Assembly (NCBI RefSeq): GCF_950295315.1
Contig: NC_080175.1
Span: 82,711,566-82,775,565, forward strand
DNA length: 64,000 nucleotides
Direction of reading: 5' to 3'
From: Erinaceus europaeus
Lineage: Eukaryota; Chordata; Mammalia; Eulipotyphla; Erinaceidae
How positions within the stretch are numbered: position 1 is the first letter of the stretch; each line of letters begins with the position of its first letter. Of this stretch, positions 33,287 through 44,295 are shown in pieces. The notes under the pieces are model-generated. The model was not told where the DNA came from and did not search any database. It was given only the letters and a program-made list of their open reading frames with translations. The position numbers and the translations under genes are program-made.

Positions 33287-34287
33287 ATTCAAAATAATCC
33301 CTTTACTAGTAATGTTGATGCTTTGTATTCCTTGCTTTCTCTTCATTCAAAATACTTGGTCTTCAAGAATGTTCCATTTTTCCATTTATTTATGTCAGGA
33401 AATATGAGAAGTTTCTGAAAATAATGAACATAGTTTGTCCTCTAAAATACCTTATTTTCACATGTTGAATGACAAAGCATAAGCATATTATTTATAACCT
33501 GAATAACAAGTTTTATTAAAAATCTGAGGTTTTTTTGCATTGTGTAGTGAAGTATGCTATCAATTTCTTGATTTTCACAGTTTTCAGCAGCATCCTACTC
33601 TACTAAGAACTATTAACTTCTCTCCAAATTTGAATGCAAGGAGAAAGGTGTTTGATTCTATACTTTGCACTATCATAAGAGATGAACTTGCATGGTTAAA
33701 TGCAATTCTAAAAAAGTAAGAATAAAATCTATAATATATTTACACTTTAAGAATATTGGAAAACTTCTTTTCTTATCACATACAGAAAGGTTGTTAGTGT
33801 TAGTTTCGCATATATATTTCAAATGGCAAAAATGACTTTTATATTATACCAGATACTCTGAGCTCCATGAAGAGCCCTGGCTGTTTCTTTGAGTTTGAAG
33901 CAGGTCTGATAAACCCTTCCAAACCAAACAGCTGGACTTTTATTGCTTTTTCACTTCTCTTAAATGACTTTCACACCAAGTCTCATCTCTTCCTAATAAC
34001 CAGAGTAGGGATTTGTTTTTTATTTCTCCCTCAAGCATAAGGATTTAACAACTATAAATTTGAGTTAAGTAAAATTGAAATGTAGCTTGCTTACTTTGTT
34101 TTATTCACTTTTATCATTTATTTTAATGAACTTTTTATAGTAATAAGCAATAATACGTCATATTTTATAAAAAGTACATTTCACTATAAGAACTCCCAAA
34201 CAATACAAATTAGTCATCGTTCCTCAAAACAGAAGATGAGTGTCTGAAAGAAGTACATGTTTAAAAAATAATAATAATTATTTTTAG
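33287..34287. other. Unique sequence
   Basis: About 1 kb, AT-rich, without a supported feature. Confidence 0.5.
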
Positions 34288-34299
34288 AGAAACATATGA

Positions 34300-34410
34300 G
34301 GGGTGGGGTGGTAGTGCACCTGGTTAAGCGCACATAGTGCAAAACTCTAGGAGTGGTGCAAGGATCTGGGTTCCAGCCCCGGCTCCCCACCTGCAGAGGG
34401 GTCACTTTGG
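34300..34410 (+). mobile_element. Truncated SINE without tail, flanked by target duplication
   Basis: Head GGTGGTAGTGCACCTGGTTAAGCG, box B GGGTTCCAGCCCC and CTGCAGAGGGGTCACTTTGG, then an abrupt stop. The 3' half and the A-rich tail are absent. Flanks AGAAACATATGA (34288-34299) and AGAAATATATGA (34411-34422) form a 12-bp duplication with one change. Confidence 0.85.
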
Positions 34411-34422
34411 AGAAATATATGA

Positions 34423-34624
34423 ATTATCCTACTAAAATCTGATTAGGAGAGCATTAGTCATTTAATATTCTTTGTGAAAATGTTACAGCATCTTTAACAG
34501 AATGAACTCAAAAGGAACTCTTTTGTACAAGACAAACCACATTAAATTACAGTTTGTTTGTTTTTTTCTACCTAGACCTCATTGTACCTCAGGGGTAAGC
34601 TAATCTACCTCAACTTTTGTTTTT
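34423..34624. other. Unique sequence
   Basis: No feature supported. Confidence 0.4.
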
Positions 34625-34785
34625 CATTCTTGTAAAAAAGAATGCAAATAGAAACAGAGGAGGAGAAAGATGAAGAGACACCACAGCATGGCCCCCCATT
34701 ACCCTCGGAACTTCCCCAAGTGACATAGTGCTCCCTGCGATTCCAGCGTTTGACACACATTGGATGAGCCATCTCCCACCTCTAA
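34625..34785 (-). mobile_element. Old SINE, minus strand (SINE-E-like)
   Basis: GAGACACCACAGCATGGCCCC, CTCGGAACTTCCCC and TTGGATGAGCCATCTCCCACC resemble a reversed SINE-E. Confidence 0.5.
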
Positions 34786-34927
34786 ATTAACTTATTTTAT
34801 AAAAGCAAAATAGCCTTAAAATCTCAAGATAAATCTCTCAATATTTTGAATTATTAGTGACTGGCCAGACACCTGAAAAAAAAAAGAATATTGGAATCCC
34901 CATGCATTCATTAAGGAAAAATTTATA

Positions 34928-35145
34928 TGGGACTGGGTGGTGGCATACTTGGTTGAGCGCACATTTTACAATGTGCAAAGACCCAGATTTGAACCCTGTG
35001 ATCCCCACCCACAGGGGAAAGCTTTGCGAATGGTGAAGCAGGGCTTCAGGTATCTCTCTGTCTCCCTCTCTATCATCCTCTTCCCTCTCTGTTTCTGGCT
35101 GTCTCTATCCAATAAATAAAGATAATAATAAAACATTTTAATTAA
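34928..35145 (+). mobile_element. SINE-A
   Basis: GGGACTGGGTGGTGGCATAC head, GATTTGAACCCTG box B and TCTCTATCCAATAAATAAAG tail. Confidence 0.92.
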
Positions 35146-35779
35146 AATCTGATAGAACACGAGATAGAACAACAGGATTTTGACATTAGTTGATGTGGAC
35201 AAATTTATGTGGTTGTCTAGAACTATGTCAATACTAAGCATTTGTCGAACTACATATTTACATATTATGCACTTAAGTGTAAGCAAAGGAATAATCTGGA
35301 ATTCTAACCATACACCTGAATTGGTTTGGTAAGCTATTACTTATAGATGTGCCTTGACCAACAGCTGTGTTGCTATCATTCATCCCCCTTCTTTTGTACA
35401 CACAAAAAGAAAAGTACTAGTACAACAACGATAGTGTCAGAAAAAGTATTTTAATTCCAATTTTATTTAATGATTGCAGCTTCTTCTATGAAAATTCAGT
35501 AAACAAAAATAACGTGTCATATCCAGCACAAACATGTCTCTAAACATCTGTGAACGCCGGATTGCATCTCTGTAATGTAGATTTTCTGAAGTCATAAGAT
35601 TTTAAGATTTGCCTAAAGTGTATTTTACAGACCTCAGGGTTAGTTACAATTTATGTTATTTATATTGTTATTGGAGTGGAGCTAAATGATTATATGTCCA
35701 TATTGTGGAATAACTTGTGAGCACTAAAATACTGTTTTTGAAAAAAAAAAATACACTGTAAAATAGAAAAAAAAATGGG
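35146..35779. other. Unique sequence
   Basis: AT-rich; no feature supported. Confidence 0.5.
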
Positions 35780-36010
35780 GAGGGGGGCTGGGCAGTGACT
35801 CAGTTGGATAAGCACAAACCTGACCATTGTTCAAGCAACACACGTCCACACACAAATGTGGAGAAGTTTCACTAATGGTGACACAGTGCTACAAGTATCT
35901 TCGTTTCTCTCTCCTTACCATTCCCTCTCCCTTTTAAATTCTTCTCTCTCCCCCCCTCAACTTCTTGCTGTCTCTAGCAAATAAATAAATAAAGATGATA
36001 AACATAAACA
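35780..36010 (+). mobile_element. SINE-A, diverged
   Basis: GGGCTGGGCAGTGACTCAGTTGG head, TGGAGAAGTTTCACTAATGG, CT-rich region, CTGTCTCTAGCAAATAAATAAATAAAG end. Confidence 0.8.
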
Positions 36011-36039
36011 ATATAAAAAGAATTTTCAAAAAATAGAAA

Positions 36040-36445
36040 AAAGGATAGGAAACTTCCAGTGGAGGAGATGGATTATTATTTTTTTAATTTTATTTTTAAT
36101 ATTTATTCCCTTTTATTGCTCTTGTTTTATTATTGTAGTTATGAATGATGTTGTTGTTGTTGGATAGGACAGAGAGAAATGGAGAGAGGAGGGGAAGACA
36201 TAGAAGGGGAGAGAAAGACAGACACCTGCAGACCTGCTTTACCGCTTGTGAAGCGACTCCCCTGCAGGTGGGGAGCTGGGGGCTTGAACCGGGATCCTTA
36301 GGCTGGTTCTTGCACTTTGCACCACGTGTGCTTAACCCACTGTGCTACAGCCCGACTCCCGAGGAGATGGATTATAAGGAACTCTGGTGGGTTCTTATCC
36401 TACAACCCTGATAATCATTATTAAGTAATAAATAAAAAAGGAAAG
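36040..36445 (+). mobile_element. Old L1 3' end, split by SINE-B
   Basis: GGAAACTTCCAGTGGAGGAGATGG before the SINE and GGAACTCTGGTGGGTTC...GATAATCATTATTAAGTAATAAATAAAA after it read together as a decayed L1 3' terminus. Confidence 0.6.
36077..36360 (-). mobile_element. SINE-B, minus strand, with 15-bp target duplication
   Basis: Near-consensus reversed SINE-B (TTGGATAGGACAGAGAGAAATGG, GCGACTCCCCTGCAGGTGGG, GCTTGAACCGGGATCC, CACTGTGCTACAGCCCGACTCCC). Flanked by GAGGAGATGGATTAT at 36062-36076 and 36361-36375, an exact duplication, so the insertion is recent. Confidence 0.97.
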
Positions 36446-37379
36446 AAAAAGAAATCTTGAATGAATTTTTGTTTGTCACTAGAGTTCCTCAGCTAAAAAT
36501 TGTTTGAAATGTGATATTGAATTGTATCCATTTTCTTATTATATTAATTCAAAATATGAAAATTTCTAGCTCATGGCCTAGATTTTTTTCCTCCTCAATG
36601 AGTGACAAAGATTTTTGTCCCTAGATCATGACAAAAGTAATTATATGATTTTAATTTTCACTAATGTTACTAGTTATTACTAAAACAGCGAAAGTAACTT
36701 GCAAGAAGATATGATCTAATATTGTACTACCTGATCTATTTATGATAAAGTTGATATGAAAACACAGTAACACAATGTGATACTTGCAAAGGCCACTTTA
36801 AAAGCTGCCAAATACCAGTGAGGCCACTATAAGTTAGGAGATACATTTTCAACCACAACATTCAATAACCTTTCTAATTTCTCCATCTAGTGATAGATTC
36901 CTGCCTTCAAAAATCTAATGAAATTGAATTATGCTTAATGACAAATGTATTCATAAACCTCCATCAAAGATAATTTGGAAATCCAAAGCACTCTTTCTGT
37001 TGGCTTATTAGGAAAATAAGCTCATATACAAGGTGGTTGCTTTAAACTTACATTAATGGAACAAACACAATGGTGGAATTTTAGTCATAATTTTTAACAA
37101 AACCTAGAATAGTATTTTCTCCTTAAGAAAATTTAATGTTTTAATTTTGATGGTAAATAATAAATCCTCTTACTCTTTACTTTTGTTTATAAAATCTAAT
37201 CTAATCTATATTTGATTTATTGAATAATAAATAATCTAAGAGGATTTTAAGGATCTAGTACCATGGGGGGAGGAGGTTCATAGTGGAGACTTGTCTTGGG
37301 GAAATGTGAAAATATACCCTTCTAACAATAGCCCCCCAAAATGGCTATATTCCCAATAAAGTGACACCAAAGTTGAAAA
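36446..37379. other. Unique sequence
   Basis: AT-rich; no gene. GGGGGGAGGAGGTTCATAGTGG near 37265 may be L1-related debris but is not convincing. Confidence 0.45.
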
Positions 37380-37387
37380 ATAATATG

Positions 37388-37775
37388 TTGTAAACAAGAA
37401 AGGTTCTGTAGGGCTTTTGCTGGAGAGTTATCACATGTGGTAGTTTTAATGCAAGGCAGGGTTATTTAGGTATATAGAAAACCACGGCAGCACAAGAGGC
37501 AGGGAAGGACATACTAGCTAGCATTCAGCTAGACGGTGCCGGTCCCAGGGAGATGACTTCATTGGGCCTGGGAAGATCATCAGCAACCACAACAGTGAAA
37601 GGGAAGCAAGAAGAAAGAGTAAGCAGGAAAAGAGAATGACTTCCACCAGACACTCATTTAAGTAACTTCCTATACCCACACTCCTTTGTGAGTTCGCCTG
37701 TGCTCTTAAAGTCAGGCTGATGCCAGCTGGATGCTAATTCTGTTTATCTCCCACAATTCCTGTTGATCACCGTAA
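37388..37775 (-). mobile_element. Unclassified element, possibly an old LTR
   Basis: It has higher GC than its surroundings. On the minus strand it reads from about TGATCAACAGGAATTGTGGG to CTTTCTTGTTTACA (TG...CA), with CTAAATAACCCTGCCTTGC near the far end as a weak polyadenylation-like site. No duplicated flank and no match to the two LTRs above. The call is tentative. Confidence 0.3.
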
Positions 37776-37833
37776 GTAAAAACTATTTCTAACTCATAAA
37801 TAATCCCAAATATTATATTAAGAAGTAGTGCAC

Positions 37834-37983
37834 AGGAGGGTAGATAGCATAATGGTTATGCAAAGAGACTCTCGTGCCTGAGACTCCAAAGTCCCAGGTT
37901 CAATCCCCTGCACCACCCACCATAAGCCAGAGCTGAGCAGTGCTCTGGTTAAAAAAAATTTAAAAATAAATAAATAAATAAAT
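37834..37983 (+). mobile_element. SINE-C with target duplication
   Basis: GGGTAGATAGCATAATGGTTATGC head, CAGGTTCAATCCCC box B, GAGCAGTGCTCTGG, A-rich tail. Flanks AAGAAGTAGTGCAC (37820-37833) and AAGAAGTAGTACAC (37984-37997). Confidence 0.95.
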
Positions 37984-37997
37984 AAGAAGTAGTACAC

Positions 37998-38850
37998 CGA
38001 GGATACAACATAGTCATTATGGAAAAAAGTACTTGTGCCTGAGGCTATGAGGTCCTAGGTTTAATCCCCAGAACCACCATAAACCAGAATTTAGTAGTAG
38101 TCTGGTCTTTCTTTTTTTTTTTTTTATATTTATATATTTATTTATTTATTTTTAATTTTTTTTATTTTTATTTTTTATTTTTTTATTTAAGAAAGGATTA
38201 ATTAACAAAACCATAGGGTAGGAGGGGTACAACTCCACACAATTCCCACCGCCCAATCTCCATATCCCACCCCCTCCCCCGATAGCTTTCCCATTCTCTA
38301 TCCCTCTGGGAGCATGGACCCAGGGTCATTGAGGGTTGCAGAAGGTAGAAGGTCTGGCTTCTGTAATTGCTTCCTCGCTGAACATGGGCGTTGACTGGTC
38401 GGTCCATACTCCCAGTCTGCCTCTCTCTTTCCCTAGTAGGATGGGTCTCTGGGGAAGCTGAGCTCCAGGACACATTGGTGGTGTCTTCAATCCAGGGAAG
38501 TCTGGCTGACATCCTGATGACACCTGGAACCTGGTGACTGAAAAGAGAGTTAACATACAAAGCCAAACAAATTGTTGAGCAATCATGGACCCAAAGCTTG
38601 GAAAAGTGGAGAGGAAGTATTAGGGAGGTACTCACTGCAAACTCTAGTATACTTCTGCTTTCTTACTTTGGTGCCATACTCCAAACTCAGTCAATTTATG
38701 CTTTGCATTTCTACTTCTTCTTTTTTTTTTACATGCATAACATTGCTAAATGGGAATCTGGGGAATTTTATGCATGTCTGGTCTTTCTTTATGTGTGTCT
38801 TTTTCTCTGTATCTCTCTCATTTAAATAAATAAATAAATCCTTAGAAAAG
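37998..38850 (+). mobile_element. Older SINE-C-like element, split by an L1 insertion
   Basis: The left part at 37998-38113 has CATAGTCATTATGG, TTTAATCCCCAG and ACCATAAACCAG. The right part at 38776-38850 is a CT-rich stretch and a TTTAAATAAATAAATAAATCC tail. The L1 fragment between carries its own target duplication. Confidence 0.7.
38114..38775 (-). mobile_element. L1 3'UTR fragment with rearranged 5' end
   Basis: 38114-38668 is the standard L1 3'UTR end in reverse, with a poly(T)/AT-rich start. Around 38670-38680 it jumps to TTACTTTGGTGCC (the start of the same UTR, ~750 bp skipped). Then comes about 100 bp that I cannot place, including a T-run. Flanked by GTCTGGTCTTTCTT at 38100-38113 and 38776-38789. 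Confidence 0.85.
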
Positions 38851-40180
38851 TAGTCAAGTCTGTAAATGATAAATAATATGAGGATAGAACTCTTGGGAAT
38901 AACATCAGTGCTTTATAAAAGATCCATTCAAGCTTCCCAGCAACTCCAACTGTGTTAGTAGATACAGTGAGAATGCTTTGAACTTGAACCCAGATGTGAC
39001 TTCTACTCAATCATAACAGCATAAAGTCTGCTCTCAGGCTTCCAATTTCCAGAATTCTGATGAAAAAAAATTTTTTAGATAAGGCACCCAGTCATGGTAC
39101 CTTATTATAGAAGCTTGAGACATCTTTATTTCTGCCTCACATTTGGGAAAGCTGATGAAAAAAAAAAAGTCCATTAGATATTTCCTTTTGCTCTGGATGA
39201 AAATTCTGTTCTCACAAAATCTAGCTTGCCAGCAGAAACATTTTCTCTGCTATTCTCAGAGCTAGCTTGAGCCTCCTTGTTTCTCCCGAGACTTCCCTTG
39301 CATGAGTAAATAATTTTGTTTCAGAATTTTTTCATTTGTGAAGTTCTACCAAACTCAACAAACACTGGATATGTGCTTATGAATGTTACTGAGGGATCAT
39401 AGCATATTTGCATTTTATGTGTTTAAGGAGTCACTATACTCTAAGACAGATCTTTTATTGTCCAGTTTTCCTGTTATTCTGACACTTCAGAAATAACATT
39501 AAGCAGATGGCAACATATTCTTGCTTGGTGTGAATTTTTGAAATCAATGAATAAAAATTCGCAAAGATTTTATTCCACTAAGTGATACAAACCTATTTTC
39601 AGATTGATAATAGTAATTGTATTTTTAAAAAACTGCTCATTAAATCACTCTCTGTTTCAAAAAAAAAAGACTATAACTGAATTCAAGTACATCTTTAATA
39701 TAATGCATACTTTGGTAAATAAATACTATAATGGAGGTTGAGGTCACAGTCACTGTAATCCCACTGCAGGATGTTATCTCCAGTTTCTTTTCTCACCGAC
39801 AATGGTGTTTAAAAGTACTTTACTTGATCTGAGGTTCACTCCAGAAACCTCAGAAAATATATTAGTATGTTTTTATTTTTGTTATGATTAGATATATAGA
39901 CCTGTGAAATTCATATAAATCTCTTAAATAGTATCTTCAGCATAGCCACCTGAACATCTTCCAAATTAGATTCTCTGCTTATTTCTTTGAATAGTCTTAT
40001 GTCTATTCAGACTTCGTGCATATATTTTAATTGAACTGTTTCTGTTATTGCTGATTTTCATGACATATTTACATATTTTGAATATTAACTCTTTGTCCAG
40101 GTACATGATGTCCAAATACCTTCTCCTATCTAGTAGGTTGATTTTAGGTATTTGAATTTAATGTATTTAAGATCTGGGCA
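38851..40180. other. Unique sequence
   Basis: About 1.3 kb without a supported gene or repeat. Confidence 0.5.
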
Positions 40181-40436
40181 ATTGTGCATTTGCTAGAGCT
40201 CAAATGTTACCAGGTACAAGGATCAGGGCTCATGACAAAGACCAGAGCACAAAAAGAAAACATAATAATAATGAAGAGCTGGAGAAAAAGCTCATTTTTA
40301 TTAGTGACAATACTGATTTACAAAATTATGAGATACAAGGGGTATAATCCCACTCCGCTCCTACCACCAACGTTCTGTGTACCTATTCCTTCCACTGAGA
40401 ACTGCAGCAGTTCTCTGATGGTCACAGAGACGGGCT

Positions 40437-40499
40437 GACCATATATATATGGTCATATATATATATATGACCATATATGGATATATATATATATATATC
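40437..40499. repeat. AT-rich palindromic cluster
   Basis: Three GACC/GGTC-bounded (AT)n blocks alternate in orientation, then an (AT)n tract. Strong hairpin potential. Confidence 0.85.
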
Positions 40500-40748
40500 C
40501 TATGGTCCTGCCTTCTCATTCTTTCTAAGTCACACTTACACCTATCACTACCTCAAATTCCTTTCTTTTTCCTCTTCTCTCTCTGGGTACTGCTGGAATT
40601 AAAGTTCAGAGCCCACTGGTCATTTTTCCCTAACATTTCTCCCCCTCTGGTGGTATGAACCAAAATTTGGTACGGGATGCAGTAGGTAAGAGTTCTAAGT
40701 TTTCTAACTGATTCTTCACTGAACATGGACATTGGAAGGTGGATGCAT

Positions 40749-40957
40749 GGGGCCAGGTGGTAGCATACCTGGTTAAGCACACACACTACAGTGCGCAAGG
40801 ACCGGGGTTCAAGCCCCTGGTCCCCACCTGCAGGGGGACAGGTTCACCAGTGGTGAAGCAGGGCTGCAGGTGTCTTTCTGTCTCTCCATCTCTATCTTCC
40901 CTTCCCCTCAATTTCTCTCTGTCTCTATCCAATAATAAATAAAGTTTTTTTAAAAAA
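40749..40957 (+). mobile_element. SINE-A with 15-bp target duplication
   Basis: Near-consensus: GGGGCCAGGTGGTAGCATAC, GGGTTCAAGCCCCTGG, CTGTCTCTATCCAATAATAAA. Flanks GGAAGGTGGATGCAT (40734-40748) and GGAAGGTTGATGCAT (40958-40972). Confidence 0.95.
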
Positions 40958-41236
40958 GGAAGGTTGATGCATACCACCAGCCTGCCTCTATCTTTTCCTA
41001 GTGTGGTAGAACTCCGGAGAGGTGATGTTCTAGAACACATTCATGAATTCATATGCCCAGAGAAGTCAGGCTGGAGTCATAGGATGGAATCATTTGCAAC
41101 TTGGTGGCTGAAAGGTGGTGATGTAGAAAGAATGAAATAAGTAAGAAAACATTATACCACACAAATGAGAGAGACAGATAAAAAGTCACAGCAAAAACGT
41201 AAATCACCAAAAGACTAAACACCACACTGAAGAAGA

Positions 41237-41312
41237 ATCATAATTTTAGGTAGAGGATCATAATTTTAGGTAGAGAATCATAATTTTAGGTAGAGAATCA
41301 TAATTTTAGGTA
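41237..41312. repeat. 20-bp tandem repeat, about 3.8 copies
   Basis: Unit ATCATAATTTTAGGTAGAGA (first copy ends GAGG) repeated at 41237, 41257, 41277 and a partial copy at 41297. Confidence 0.95.
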
Positions 41313-41559
41313 ACGTGATAGAAAAGAGCTCACTGGGAAGATTATGTTTAGTTCAAATTTAACAGGATGAAGTCAGCCTCATGCTTACTATTCATATAAA
41401 GGAAAGTGTGAGTACAGGTAAATGGATAAAACAGAAGACAGCAAGAGATGGCTTTGGAGGGATAATAGACATGCACAAAGTAGAGAGTATCTTTGACTAC
41501 CTAAGTTTGAGTAATAAAAGATAACACTGTAAGATTCTGAACAAAAAGCTGGGATAGAG

Positions 41560-41606
41560 AGCCGGGTGGTGGCACACCTGACTAGGCACAGGTGGTACGA
41601 AAAACA
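41560..41606 (+). mobile_element. SINE head fragment
   Basis: GAGCCGGGTGGTGGCACACC then TAGGCACAGGTGGTAC, stopping before box B. No clear duplicated flank was found. Confidence 0.6.
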
Positions 41607-43390
41607 AAGTGAGAGAAGGACATACTCAAATAAGTTTATTTGGCTGCATTGTGGAGAGCAAACCTACTGAGCCTAGATGATCATTCAACAATGACAGCAG
41701 AGTCTGTCATATGTTTCATGATGGAGGTCCAATGTCATAGACATTTTCAGAGACGGTCAGTTTTCACTAAAGTAATTAGATGAGACAGACTTCTAAACAC
41801 ATGAAAGGATATGGAAAAGAAAGTGTATCTGACTGAACAAGCTAAATTTCTTATTTAACTGACAAGGGAAGTCAGTTCAACAAAAAATTTAGTTCAATGC
41901 AAATATATGACATTAGCAAGTCAATGTTTTTACCTAAAGCTTTACATAACCTATATGTTAAAATGAGACTGAAAATAATTGAATCCTGATTCACTTGAAG
42001 AGAATATTTTCAGCCAATAAGCACTTCACAGTGTTAAGATTTTCACTGAAAAAAAAATTCAACTTGCTTTTTAAAGAAAAGTATCACAGGCAAAATTGCA
42101 TAAACATGTTCAAGAGACATCTCTATCTTGCCATCTGGGAAATTGTAAAGAACATTTTACACAAATTCTATTGCAAGTGGTAGAACTGAAAATGCTTGTC
42201 ATTCTAATAGTTATAGAAGCAATAACTGGCATATTCAAGGGTTTATAAAATATGTAGAAAAATCATACTGTTTATTTATAGCTAAAGCTGCAATTTGCTT
42301 TAGTTTATGACTTTATAAAAACAGATGTTACAGATCAGTATTACTAAAAAAACAAACTGCATCACATAGCTCAATGATATATTCTATTAAATACATGTTT
42401 TGAAATAATAATATATACACTTGCGATAACTTCATACGGTCCTTTTAATATGAAGCTATTAATTTTCATTTGCTGATAGTTTTTTCACGTTTCTTATTGA
42501 TCCCCTTTCTCTTTGTGCTAAGCCATCAGTTATAAAATTAGATTTCTATATGAAAACAACTTCTGCTTGGTTAGAGACTATAAGAATTTAGTCTGCAATG
42601 GCATTTCATACCTTTTTTTTTTTTTTTAATCCCTGTAGAGAAGGAAGTCTCAAGTTGACCTTCATGGACCTATTTAAGGAAGGCTGTTATTGAACTGCTG
42701 TACTTGATAAGGTGATCTAATTCCACAGGAATGTAAAGCTGAAGAAGAGGGTAATCGTGTTTGACAAAGGGTAGGTTTATTTATCCCAAAGAAAACAGAG
42801 AAGAGCAAAGCAATATTAAAGATGATGTTCTCATTTATTAAAAGGTGAAAAGATCTTGGAAAAGTGGCATTCATTCAAAAGCTCACAAGAATAAAGAAAA
42901 TATTAATTCACATGCAAAGACCAAACTCTATAATTGATATCTATAGTTGTGGCAAGTATCCAGTCACCATTAGGCAAGTGACTTATTTTTGAGATTACTA
43001 TCAGAATACATAGGAATACATAGTTTCCTTATAAGAGTTAAAAGAAAAAATTATAAAAAATACTCTAATTGGTGTTTCTGTGAAATAAAACATCAATGGC
43101 TGAGAAGAAACAAAAATATAAATGCAACTACTTTTCCTTCATTAACCTTTATTTAATTGAGACATTTAGTATCCTAGGAGTGCTAAGACTACAGAAAGAT
43201 CAGCAATGAAGATAATTGACATAGTGGACACCACGGGGGCTCCGTAAGTTAAAGAAAATACACTAGAAACCTGAAGCTAGCTAGTTGAAGGAAAGGTGTT
43301 CAAATTTTATATTAAAAAAAACAAAACTCTTGCTTTTACATATGTACTTAATCATACACTATATGTAAGGTTTTTATCTCTAACCTATCT
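41607..43390. other. Unique sequence
   Basis: About 1.8 kb, AT-rich, with a T-run at about 42612-42628. No gene is supported; the frames at 41995-42183 and 42674-42874 show no family features. Confidence 0.5.
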
Positions 43391-43394
43391 ATTT

Positions 43395-43640
43395 GTTTAA
43401 GATTGTCACCAGGGTGATAGTCTGCACTGCTACTGGTGGCCACTTCCCTACTTTTTTTTCTTTCATTTATTTGATAGTACGGAAGGAAATTAAGAGGAGA
43501 AGGAGTGATAGAGAGGGAGAGAGAAAGAGAAATCCCTATAGACCTGCTTCACTACTTGTGAGATTTCCTCCCTGCAGGTGGGAATGAAGAACTCAAAAGT
43601 GGCTCATTGTACATGATAGTATGCACTCAGCTGGTTATGA
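43395..43640 (-). mobile_element. SINE-A, minus strand, with 3' module
   Basis: Module complement CACCAGGGTGATAGTCTGCAC...CTACTGGTGGCCA, then GA-rich body, GACCTGCTTCACTACTTGTG and CTCAGCTGGTTATG head complement. (CT)n follows at 43645-43663. Confidence 0.75.
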
Positions 43641-43959
43641 CACACACTCTCTCTCTCTCTCTCCATATATATATGTAAACGATTGATTTAATGAAGACCT
43701 TTGAAAGCAATAGTTTTATGCTTGATTGTGTGAATATGGAGGAATAATGGGCATTTGTTTCCTTCCAGGAAATATCCTCTAGGAAACAACTGCAGAACAG
43801 AAAAGGCAATATTAGCAATCAATTTTATCAGACAAAGTAGGAAAATAGGATAAGAAGATCCTTGGCAGGGCTTAGGTATTGATTGATTGATGGAAATACG
43901 TCGGTAGCTTTTACGGTTTTTTGAATTTGAACTTAGATCACATCATTTGTTATTATTGT

Positions 43960-44072
43960 TATTATTTTCCAGAGGATTGCTCAGTTCTGGCTGATGGTGG
44001 TACAGAAGATTAAAGTTAGGTGCTTTGAGTCTCAGGTTTTGCATAAATATTATACTGTCTTCCCTGCCCAGA
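43960..44072 (-). mobile_element. SINE-C, minus strand, decayed
   Basis: GATTGCTCAGTTCTGGCTGATGG, then TTTGAGTCTCAGGTTTTGC and a damaged head near ATACTGTCTTCCCTG. Confidence 0.6.
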
Positions 44073-44097
44073 CCAAGGAATTTTACAAAGTACAAGG

Positions 44098-44295
44098 TGC
44101 TAGGGAGATGGCACATCATCATGGATGTGAACCAGGTTCAAATCTGGCAATTATGACACTGGAGGAAAGATGTTCTATAATCTTTCACTCCTTGTCTCCT
44201 TTTCTTTCTGTCACTCGTCTTTTTCTTTCTATCTGAAAAAAAAGACCTAGATCTATGAAGTACCAGCACTAGCAACACTAAGAACAAGAACAACA
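44098..44295 (+). mobile_element. Old tRNA-derived SINE with module-like 3' end
   Basis: GTGCTAGGGAGATGGCACATC head, CCAGGTTCAAATCTGG box B, CT-rich stretch, then an A-rich link and GAAGTACCAGCACTAGCAAC. Confidence 0.55.

Larger units (their letters stand above)
40260..41165 (-). mobile_element. Old L1-type 3'UTR, minus strand, split by a SINE
   Basis: In reverse it shows the same order as the younger 3'UTR: CTGATTCTTCACTGAACATGG, CAGCCTGCCTCTATCTTTTCC, GAGAAGTCAGGCTGGAGTC, CAACTTGGTGGCTGAAAGG. Divergence is high, so it is an older lineage. An AT palindrome lies inside at 40437. Confidence 0.7.

Noticed and set aside
33170..33418. Frame with KEGRKEGRKEGR repeats
   Set aside because: Translation of the (GGAA)n microsatellite.
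41237..41312. CRISPR-like array of regular repeats
   Set aside because: The units are directly adjacent without spacers, and the DNA is a mammalian genome.
41560..41606. A further tailless SINE insertion
   Set aside because: The head fragment stops early, but no convincing duplicated flanks were found.
41995..42183. Small protein gene in the 41.6-43.4 kb unique region
   Set aside because: 62 codons, lysine-rich from AT composition, without splice context or recognisable domain.
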